A DNA stretch of 64,000 bases from Hyposmocoma kahamanoa (Eukaryota > Arthropoda > Insecta > Lepidoptera > Cosmopterigidae): NCBI RefSeq assembly GCF_003589595.1, contig NW_020653945.1, positions 7,089,637 to 7,153,636 of the forward strand, in the 5' to 3' direction. Under the pieces are notes generated by a model. The model was not told the origin of the DNA. It searched no databases and saw nothing but the letters and a program-made list of their open reading frames with translations. Positions within the stretch are counted from its first letter, which is position 1. Each line of letters starts with the position of its first letter. Below, one piece after another: positions 41,301 to 53,300 of the stretch. Made by a program: the position numbers and the translations under genes.

Positions 41301-44300
41301 AAAATAATTAAAAAAAACACGGGAGTCCCTGTGCTCTTACAAAGTAAACTAAACATTTATTTTAGTTTATATATGTATCTTTTTGTTTGCTGTCAGTACA
41401 AAATTGTGTTTTGACATTTTTTGATACCCAATGCCATGCTCGGAATGACTATGGATTCTAACAATTCTACACAATTCGAAATCGGTTAAAACATTCAGAA
41501 GTTACAGAGGAATCAATAAACGATATTTCCTTAGATATGTATCGACTCATCCGAAGAACAGAGTCCGATGTGATTATATAGCGAAAAGAGAATAAGTACG
41601 TTACGAGAACAATTTCGTTATTCAAACTAAGGCCTATGTAAAGGTATTTTGAGAATTTATATATCTTATTTCGTTTCGGAAATATAAAATCGAACAAAGG
41701 TCGATCTGACATCCACAGCGAAGAAGAACGAACGAAATGTACTATGTCCTGAGAACAAGTAGTCTTACACATAGACCTTTGCTCTACGGATGAGTCGGTA
41801 TATTCACCAAGAAAGCATTACGCTCCTTTGTTTGGTCAGTCGTGTAAAAAAACGGGTAATGGTATAATGCCATATCAACGGGTCCTAAATATAAGGGCCA
41901 AACTAACAATTCCATCATTTTCACTTTTTTGTGGGAAATGCTTGAATTCATAATGAAATAAAGCATTCCCACAAAGAATTTTATCATGAAATGAAGCATT
42001 TCCCACAAAGCAGTGAAAATGATCAAATTGTTAGTTTGGCCGTTATATTTAGGACCCATCGATATATACATCTTGACTATCGATTTCGATAATGTAATAT
42101 TTGCTTGCCCAACTCTTATATATATTTCGAATTCGGACTGGCCAATCAGAGCGCAGTTGTCACCAGTTGTCATTTGGCAGAATAGTTATTTAACAAAATA
42201 AATGACATTTCGTCTCTATTTCTGGTTATATACTCGATGCTCAGCGTTCCCTCACGCTCAGCAAACCACAAAACGTTTTGCATTTGTACTAGTATTTTAG
42301 GTGATACCACGTCACGTATCACATACAATAGTTTTTGGCACGAATTTGTTTACACGTAACAGTATCGAATAAAGCACTAACATGATATAATCGATAGTGA
42401 TGATTCATTTGTGCAAATACAAATATTCAATGTATATGAGCCTATAATAGTCCCTTTTTTGTTTGTTTAATTCCTCAAGCAAAATAATTCGGTTTAAAAA
42501 TATCTTAAGCTCAAATGTGCGCTAATAACTTCTTTTATTAAAAAAAGTCGATCTGAAAAATTTCTTAATATATAGCTTATCGGTTTTTTTAATAGAATTA
42601 TACCTGTCAAGTTTTATTAAAGTCGGTTAACGACAAGTGCGCGAAACCGGATTCATCCCCTAGTTTGCCACCCCAGTTTGCTATCCTTTTTTCAAATCGG
42701 TTGAAAAAAAATCAAGACTCAATTAAAATTAATTATTTAACACTAGTGGTAGAGCATCTTGTGAAAGAGTTTGTCTAGTTCCAGTTTGTGGTATGTGGGC
42801 AGAGTGACAATTGGAAATTTTCAAGGTAACGGGCGCAACGGCAGTGTCTCACACATCTTTGCGATTAAGGGCGAGGCCAGACGAACGTAATTTTGCGAGT
42901 TGCGTAATTTACGCTGCATTCGGTTTCACAACCGCACCGTGCATCGTGCTGGTGCAGGTGACCAAAGGGGTGAGCGAAAAGGTCACTTTGGTATTGGAAG
43001 CGCGTGAGGAGAAACGTTTCTTGTTCCATTACACTATATGATACAAAAACCCCGTACAAACGCAGAAAAGCAACTGATAAAATACGTACGTCTAGCGCTC
43101 CAACCGAATTTTAGTCGAACGTAAACTACGCGACTCACAACTCACATTTTCATGTCACACGCTCAAATTACGCCCGTCTGGCCTCACACTAAAGCTCTGA
43201 GTGGTTCTGTATATTATGTATCTGTCATGGGCAGGCGTGTATAGCTTACCAACACGACTCGTTCCGTCACTTAATAACATAAAAAGTAATAATGATGCGC
43301 CAAGCAACCACACCAACTACCTGGTCTCAAACTAGGGGATTCCCTGTACTATACGTACAAGAGCAACGAAATTCACTCCAATAGAAAAGTTTATTTCCCA
43401 AATTGGTACTACCGAGAATCGAACTCGGAACCTCCTTATCCAGAGCTCACAGTGCAAAAACACAATTACTTAGATTAATTATAAGGAATTACTGTGTATA
43501 TAAATCATGATAATATTACCCAAAGCTTGTATTGCAGCGTAAACAGCATGCCTGGAGAAACCCATTTCTATTACTTGTTGTACTTGAGATGAATTTGCCC
43601 AAGTGTTAAGATCTTTCCTTGCTGCAATTTTTTAATATTTGTAGAAGAACACAGTTATTCAAATTTCCAATTAGTATATTCAACGGTAACTTACAAAGAG
43701 ATGCAGTGCTTGTTGAAGGTCCAGTGGATATTTGCATGAGATTACTTTTGTCTATAATTGGCATTTCAGGTGGCGAATCGTGGTCTTTCTCATCTCCTTC
43801 AAAACCGAATGAAAATTTAATTAGAGTCCGAAGAATAACAGTGGCGTTGTGTAATTTCACATCTATTATTTCACGTTTTTCTACATAACGACAGTCTCGA
43901 ACTGCCCTTATTATCATCGTACCAATTATTATTATCGTACCTTGGTATAGCAAAGCCAATGTAATCATACATAAAAGTGCTTTCATCATCTGAAAGTCTA
44001 ATATACTGTTAGGTAATTTTCCGAAAAATTTCAAATAGTAGACATTTTACCGGACATTTTTGTGACAAATTAGAAATGTTTTTAAATTTTTCGGTATTGG
44101 AAAAATATAATTTAATGGATCATATTATGTTCTAGAAATATCTTTTGAAGTTTTATTTAGCGTGAATTATAATATAAAATTGTATAGCTAAAAGCAAGTT
44201 AGAGAAAAACGGGATTTAAAATGTTTGAACAGCGAAAAAAAATTTTTTTAATGACCATCATTTTCGGTCAGTAACTTCAACTATTGACAGATGTCAACGT

Positions 44301-47300
44301 CAACTGTGGAAAAATATAGAAAAAATATTGGAAAAATATCCGGAATAATATGATTTTTTCAAAATGGAAATTTTTCCATGACCTAACACTAGTCTAAAAT
44401 AATACGAACTACACGAAACAAATTATGTATACGTGAAATTTCATACTCCTACTAAATAGGCAAAAAAAAGTAATCGACTAATTTCGTTCATAGAATCTAT
44501 AAACGTCTCTCCTGAAAAGTTGTCATTTTACAGATGAGACCTTATTACACCAAGGGTTCTCGACTGGATTTCAATTAATAGTCCTGTCATAAACAACTGA
44601 ATCCAATAACTTACCATTTACATGGGCAGCCAACTGTTGAACAATAGTGAAAGCAGCCGCAGCGAGATCTTTAGGGTTGTGGGAGGCGGCTAAGGGGCTA
44701 GGTCGCGTTGCTAGCGATAGTAATCTTCGTAGTAAAGTGCCTTCTGTGCCTAAGTAGGTTGATGCGCCTCTTTCTAAAGCACCTGGTATGAATACATGAT
44801 AATTAACACCAATTTTCGCGAATTAAATCGCGATTTAGTATTAGTTTTGTAATATCAGCATTAACAAATTTAGGCTGTCGTTATACTTAATAGTAGGGAA
44901 TTTGCCCAGCAGTTCGGGCGTCATAAATTCTGAAGGTGATATATCAGGAGTCTGCTGAGAGTACACTGATATGATCGGTCGGCACTACAATTGGTAAGTG
45001 TGCACATTGTTTATTGCTAACTTAGATAACAGGACTTGTTGTCATGATGGCCTGAAAATAAGACTATCATGAGGCAGTAACAAGATTTAGAATGAAAGCC
45101 GCCACTTATATTGAAGGTATAAAGAGGACATGAAGAGGTGGCAGAAGGCTGTACGGTGCGTGTGGAGGCCCATCATAAAGATCAGAGGATCCCATTAGTT
45201 CAGATCCAGAGGATCCACATGAGGTCGAAGATCTATTAAGACAGTGATATCAGTGTTAGTAAGTCTTATGAAGTAGAATGAAGTTGGAATAGGTATATGC
45301 GAAAAATCAACATTATGATATTTAGGTGTGACGACAACAATACTTGGATAATATTTTAAATAACGCAAAATAGGCGCTTTGTCGTCGAGTTGCGGATACC
45401 AGCCCGTTGCACCAAGTACCAAGTAATATTTTAAATAAAATAGTTTACTCCGTCCAATAATTTATTTAAATAAACTTTTGACAGCTCGAATTCTAATCAA
45501 TTAGTGATGTCCTAATGCGTTTGTGATTCGATTTTTTATAATAATCGATTTCATTTATGAAATAGTTTTAATCGTGAATACGAGCGGATTAAAAAAATAA
45601 GATATTGTCTGATTAGGATCGTTATATTGCATTTGACAATTACTCAAGAATTAATAATTATTGTTAATGAGGATTCAAGTGATGATTCCCGTTCATATGG
45701 AGAAGAATCCGATGATTAATTATAATAAACAATAAGAATTTATTGTAGTTATTTACAATTTATTTCATTTCATTATAATTTATTAGACAGATACCAAAAT
45801 TTATCAACTTGAATAATCTTCATTGATAAATAATAATCTGTTGACTCGATAAATATCGGAGCTATAGAGCACGTCGCTTCACTAAAATTATAAAATAAAA
45901 GAGTCCAGCAAGTATTGCATTTTTTTTGTCCATGGTTGGATGTCAATAACTTCGGAACTTAGGTATGCATATGTCAAAAGTTAAATAAATGTTTGGACGG
46001 AGTATAAAGGTTCGTAATAGTTGTAAGAACACGAGAAAAGTTTTTATAAAAAAATGTGATAAAACAAAACAAATAATTTCACCGGATCCTTTGGATTTAG
46101 AAACTTTTCTGTTATTATTTACTTACTAGCATTGTCAGGTGGTTGCATTAGAACTTTTCTAAGGCGAGTACGAGTGGTCAGCATACCGCGAACAGCGCAA
46201 AGTGTGAGTAGTTCAATTTGTTGTTTTCGTAATCCGTACACATCAATGTCAGCTAGGAGAGAAAAGAAAAAAGTGTAAAGAGTAAAAAAAAATAATAAAT
46301 AAAATTGTTGTACCAAATTTTTTAAGCCAGTTGTTTCCAAATTATAACGTTGAATACTGAAGAAATTGGTTGTATGTTTTTATTTCTGTTTTTATTAAGT
46401 GTTTTGAAGTTATTAGTTTTTTGTGAATGCATGAATAAATCTATTTATTTTTTTGTGATACACACGTTATAAGGTGTTACAAAAACGCATTTTTAGCTAT
46501 TGAGGTCCGCCTCGGGGTATGTAACATTTTTTATCTACACACATATCATAAACCCTCTATAATGTGTTCACAAACTGCAAATTACGACCTGCATAAAGAT
46601 AAACTGTTTAGCTAGAAAAAATTTCTTATCTGTGAAAATGTTATTATTGCTACATAATAATATCGATTTTATTATTACATTCAAATTTCGAACACCTCTG
46701 AAAAATAAAACAATTAGAATCGACCTCAATTGTAATATCAGCCAAGATGAAGTTTTATTCAATAGCAAACAATTTAGACAAATTTACACGTTACTTGACA
46801 TCAAATGATATGATGGTTGGGGCCGACTCTAGTTTGTCAATGAATTAAATAAAAACTACGGTTGTGTCTTAGGTTGTGTGACATGCGTGAGAAAAGTTTT
46901 TATTTGCCGCCATTTCGCCAGTCGTAACATGCGGTTCCTGTATGTCGTAGAGAACTTATAATATGTGTATAGCTAAAGCAGTATCTGTACGTAATTAGGC
47001 ATTAAAACACTCGAGTGATGTTTTTATAAACCCACTCTCGTATTTTAATGCCTTTCATTATGTAACAGTCACATAAACTACTATTTCGACACACATATAT
47101 GCAATGACTTCCACACTGTGCTCATGCAGTCCTGTAAAATAAAATAATAATTAACAAATTTAACAGTTAAGTACAATATAAAAAAATTATAGAAAGTAAA
47201 TGTTTGAAAGAAATCTTCAATATAATAAAAGGTCATAGAATTATGGTTAATAAATAATGTCTTAATATTTATTTAATGTGAGGAAAGAAAACAGAACAAA

Positions 47301-50300
47301 ATCGTTAAATTACCTGGCAAATGATGTGGATGCATAGGCGATGCTTGGGGTCCGGCACCGAGTAAGGCAGCGAATACTCTCAGTGCACTTTCTCCACCTC
47401 CCAACGGTTGTGTGAGGCGTTCACATTCAGCGCTTTGAACGCCGCTTAGTTCAGTCTAAAATAGAATTACACCATTTGCATGTCAGTACTACAAGAAATT
47501 GATGCCTTACTTTCTCAAACACGTTTCTTATAAAGAGTGATTATTCAGGAGATGGCTAAACTTTCTATTTATTTTAAATTTCTTATCAAGGGTCTTAATT
47601 TGAATGCATTACTTTAACAAAAGGTAAAAGGTAAGTGTGTGAATATGAAGAAAATGTGATGTGAAATCAGCCTACAAAATTTGTATCAATGCATTTTTTG
47701 CTTTTCAGTTACTTTGTGATTAACACAAGTTTGAAAAACTAAGGCGACAAAATATGTATAGGAACTAGCTGGTGCCCGCAAAGTCATCTGCGTAGCGTAC
47801 TGTACCATACTATTTTTCATAGTTTTATTGGTTCTCTAAACAAACTTTTATCCCCTATTAGGGGATACCAAAATTCACTAATATTGATTCAGCAGTTTGG
47901 GCGTGAAAACGTAACAGACAGAATTACTTTCACTTATATATCAACGAACATTTCTTTTAATTCACCCCACTTGATCCAAAGGCGCAGGATGCAGCAAAAC
48001 TTTATATATATAACTTTGTATTTCATTGGTTAACTCTAAAGTTTCAGTGCTGTATACACTTGTGGCGACTTGGCACCTTGTATAGTGAACATAATTGTGT
48101 ATAATTTTTTAATATTATTTTGTGTAAACTTGACGGAGTATCTTTCAATAAATATAGTTTCGGATATAGTTTCCCTACTTGCTTACAAAACAAAAAGATT
48201 AAACAATATTCTCTGTTACCTCGCCATAAAAATCCTTTTTTTTTATATCTAGTGACGGGACGAACAAGTCGTGCGCCTGATGGTAAGCTACACACCTGTC
48301 CATAACAGTTGCAGTGCCACTCAGAGCTTTAATTCGCAAAGAACTGAGGGGCACTGCCACTGCGCCCGTGTAATTTCACCAGCACCCTCACCCTTATCCT
48401 TCAAAACTGGAACACAATAATGCGGACATTACTGCTTGGCGACAGAAATAGGTAAGGTGGCAGTACTTACTCGGACGAAAAATAAAATAAATTCACTTGA
48501 CCAATAATAATAATAACGTGCTCACACTCATAGCCCCGCACTAAGGAAACCCTATATCGCGGGTGCCACGTACACACACATAGACAACCACATATAACAC
48601 CCAAACTCACGAGAGAAATAAATGTAGACCACACAAATATTTCTCCCGGCACGGAAATCGAACCCGGGACCTCTGCGTGGCACCATGGTAACCGTTCGGC
48701 CACGGAGGCAGTTGAATGTTATGACAAGCTTGCCACTTGAGACTTCAGACCTTATCGCAAGCATTTATAAAGTTTTGAGCGAGCTTGACGTGCTCTTGAC
48801 CCTGTTCTAAGATTAAATGTTGTAACCTTTTAAAGAAACAAATAATGATTATATATTATTAATAATTCTATCTTATTTTTTCATTAAATATAACGTTCTT
48901 TCTTACCTTCGTAGTAGTGTTGTCATCATGAACAAGAGTAATTTTTGCTCGAGGCGTGAATTGCGTGACAATAGCGTTTCTCGGCGGAGATCCGGCCGCC
49001 ACGCGTTGGCCTAGTCTTATTCGCCACTCTACACCACCTATTACGCCCAGCGCTCCCGCTAAAAATCAATATGGTTAATTAGCATTTAGAAAAGAATAAT
49101 CTGCGCAGTGGCGTAGTCGATTTCTGCCGCCAGGTTCCAACCTTAAATTTGCTGCCTATTTTCACGATCACAAAAGTAGCTCGTTCGGGCAGGCTCGCTC
49201 GATTGTGTTTTTCATGTTCGCCTGCCTTCCCTGCCTTTATGTGGTTTAGAATATCGTTTTCTCAAACAATGGAATTTATTTAAGTAAAAAAAATTTGTTG
49301 GGTTGATTATACGCAGCGCGTTAACAACAGGAATAGTAGTCGCCCTTGCATTTATTTACACGCTTCCATACACGCACCGCGGCGGCGGCGAGCGCTGCCG
49401 CAATTGTCTATTAATGTACGGTTTCAGTTGATCGCAGTCGCGCTACTGGTCCTGCGGCATGACGCCGCAACTCTTGAGGCAAAAAAACGCTGCCATCGCG
49501 GCGCCATATGTAATCAGCCTTAGCCGTTGCTGTGCCACCTGGGGTCATGGCCTCTCTGCACCCCTCACGCTACGCCACTGAATCTGCGCTCTTTGTATCT
49601 CTCTCTCTCGGGTTACGAATCCATTCATACAGATATAATTATCGTTCATTAGATTTATTTATTTATATATAGATAGCAAAGCTTATTGCTTATTTTTATT
49701 ACTCTCACCTATCAGACACGTGTCGAGACTTGGTGGTGTAGGCTTCATAGTTAGCGTCATCTCTTGGCTTGTGTGTGGCCACCAATGCCAATCATTGGTC
49801 ACCTGCGTAGAATAAAACCAAATTATAATTTGCTGGACGTTAAAAATATTCAACTACGCGTTGTATCCGTGACTCACCATTTGAGCAGCAAGTTGTAGTT
49901 TGTCAAGTAGTAGAGTGCTAATGGGTGTAAGCCATTGGGGAGCGGAGTGCAGTTGTCGCACTAGTTGCACTAGTGCGGCGCAAGTTCCTCCAGTGTAGCT
50001 AGCAGTGGCAGGAGCACGCCATCTATTATCTAAAAACATCAAACTATTATGCCAGTTCTACACAATCCGGTTTCGTGTGAAGTCGGAAGCGGATTATAAA
50101 TTCTTCATAATTCTTAGCGTCCATTGCTTGGTATTTACGTGTACAGTGTAATAAAAAAAAATATGGTTATACATAGGAAATGAACTATTTTTCCGGATTT
50201 AAATCGCGTATATTTGTTTTTTCAAACAAACCGACGTTTCGGGCCCTTTACAGGACCCATGGTCACGGTTGACTCAACCGTTGTTAACTTGCTTATTGAC

Positions 50301-53300
50301 ATGAAGCAAATGTTATTAAAAATAGGGAAATAGTTTTACAGCTCTATATAATTCACACGGAAATAAAAAAAATAAAATAAAAAATAGAACACGTTGTTCA
50401 AAATTAAAATAATTATACATTTTAAATCTAATAATTAATGGGCATGGAAATTAATATTCGTATGTATTCGGAAATCTGATGACTGCCGAGGGACATTGAG
50501 AAAATAAAAGCACTGTACCTATATTGTGTACAAAGGGCGGTAAATAAGGAATCACCAACGAGACTGTATCAGAAGCCAGAAGTCGAAAACTGAGGGCTTT
50601 CGGAATGGTGGTTCGTAATTCCCGTACCGCCCGTGAAACATACAATGTTTGTCATCGCACTTGCACGTAAATAGTATGATTGCATGCAGGCTAACTTGAC
50701 TATAATGCCTCAAATAAAACCTTCGGCCCTTTTTTCTTCTGATTACAGCCATGGTCGGTACTTACCGACTTCTTCGTCAAGCGGCACAGCTACGGGCACG
50801 TTTTGGTGAGGACGTAGTGCTGGATCCCACGAGTGAGTTTCAAGCCAGAGTCGACCAATTAGAGCCAGTAGCTGCGTGCCTACTGTGCGACGCCATTCTG
50901 AAGAGCCACTGTGCTCCACGAGCACTCTCCGTAATAGCCAGAGAGCTTGAATCTGACAAAAGGTAAATATGAGTAATGCAATCTTAATATAGTAGATAAC
51001 ATTTCTGCATTTTTCTTTCCAATGATGAGTACTCGATTGCTTTAGCTTGTTGTTAAGTGTATTTGTACTCGCATACATGCGTGCAATAAACATCATTTGT
51101 ATTGTACTATTTGCAGCACAATATTGATCGAAAATAAGTGACTGTTAAACAAACCTGTAAATATATGAGATCCCTGGTAATAGGTTTCTCAGCCGCGGAG
51201 ATAATACTGTAGCAGAGCTCAAACCAAGAGTCTGTGCACAATGAAATACGCATCTCAGGGCTCTGTGCACTTGCTGTAATAAAAATAAACCTATTAAAAG
51301 TCTTTTTATTTAACAAAAATAATAATAAATTTATTTATTTCTCACCACAATACAACTTAATAAGCATAATATAAATGATATATTGACTATTCTACAAATA
51401 TTGTGAGAGACTGATGCCTAAACTAAGCTCAAGGGCTGTATTTCAGGCCATTTCATTTTTATTATAAACCCTTTCCAGAATGATTGTTATAGTTTTATTA
51501 CTACAGTCAATCTGGGGGTCTACTCTCGATCTCCGTCCGACATCCGTCCGAAACAATTACTGCCAACTAAGCAATACTTGACCAAATGAAAAGACGCGTG
51601 ATGCGAATGAAGCTTCATACTTGATACTTGTCTTTTAATTTTGTCAAATATTACTTATTTGACAGTATTGTTTCGGACGGAGATCGAGAGTAGAACCCCT
51701 GGTGTACGGGGTGCAAGAGAAAACGCACTTAAACCTCTATTAATTTAAAAGTTTATTATAGCTTATCGAAAGAAAATAAGAAATGAAGGAAGTTAACTAA
51801 CCACAAAACAAAGAATAACCGTCCTTATAGTGATCACGCTACAGTTAATTTGAACTTACCCCTGAGTAAAGCTAATGCAGTATGGTAATGAGCAGAAAAG
51901 GCAGTGGGGGGCGGTGTGGCATGCGCATGGGCCAACGTGAGTAGACGTCTTTGTAATGCGGCTATGTTTCTCCTAGCTACAACTCCCGTAGCTATGTGCG
52001 GACTACCCGCGCCCGCGCATAGTGACCGAATAGCGCCCGTACATGCTGCTCGTACTTCGTTCACTGGCCACCATTCTACATTGTTGTCCGCTATCAAAAC
52101 AATATTTGTAATTAATTTCAATGTAGCTAAAAGATACAAGGAAAAATCTCTATCACGATAGAAATTTGAAAGTATACAATGTTACTTTATAAAAAAAATA
52201 TAACTCATTGAAAAATTTTGGTGACGCTTCAGGGAATCAGTAAACTTATTAAAGCGGAATCATCTTGATGCGATCGTATTTAACCACAAGTTGACGCGAC
52301 GAGTCGTCGGCTCCGTACGGATGCGATCGGAAATTTGCAGGAAGCAGATGTATTGCCGACTTGTGTGGAGCCGCGTTTGTACGAACCGATGCAAAAAGCA
52401 CAACGTCTTTTTCTCTCTTACGGTTATGACCGGCTTAATGCGATTTATAAGTCTTTGCGTTAATAAGTCTGGTGACTCGCTTATCAACAGGTTTTAATAA
52501 CGATTACTAGAAAAATATTATACCATTTCCATGGACAGTTTCATCGACTGACGGCGGCGGCGACGGCGAACGAGCGAGTTTCAGATCGTATTTGCCCTCT
52601 TTGCCCATGCGATAAGAGTTCGTGCCTCCTGCGTCCCAAGCTACACGGACCCATCCATCCTCGCCTAATTCACCGATTACTCTGCCTTCACCACCAGGAA
52701 CACTATCCTGAAAAGAAAAACGTAAAGTTAAAAAAAAATTGGTCTATATTAATTGCTAAATCAGACATAATTACAGAACCCACAGAACAATAAATATAGT
52801 AGAAGTATTTAGTTTGCGTAGCGCGAGTGCCAACGGTTCGGATAATTCCGCACACTTGAGCTCAGTTCTCAGCTCAGTCCATTTTCGTTTTGTACGTTAC
52901 GGTTGTGTTAATTATCTCGCGCGAAAAAATGCCGTATTTGTTACTTTGGAAAGCAAAAATGATAGTCACTCTTGTAATATTATCTATGGTGGTGTTTGTT
53001 TGGTGGTGGAGTGTTATTTTATTTAATTTTAATAAATTTTCAATTTTCTGTTTATCGTAATCATTTTTTTTGTCAAGAAACTAAAGTAAACATTATAGCG
53101 CTGCAATGGGGTCGCTTCTTTTTTGGAGAACTTAGTAAACATCTCGAATTCATCGTCGTTCAGTTATTAACTGTTAGATGGCAGCACATTGATTGAAATT
53201 TCAAAATAGGAATTGATGGTATTGAACTTTCAACGTTATACCAACAGGGTAAAGTTTAAATTAGAATAACTGTCTAGAATTAGTTACTTCTTTTTAAATT

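Noticed and set aside
41784..42173. Minus 129-codon ORF over the hairpin
   Set aside because: The two arms of the foldback give repeated peptide pieces on both strands; this is a by-product of the inverted repeat.
52257..52500. GC-richer segment with a plus ORF of 68 codons as a gene
   Set aside because: No domain, no splice context and no homology recognised; possibly a decayed transposon, but no ends could be found.
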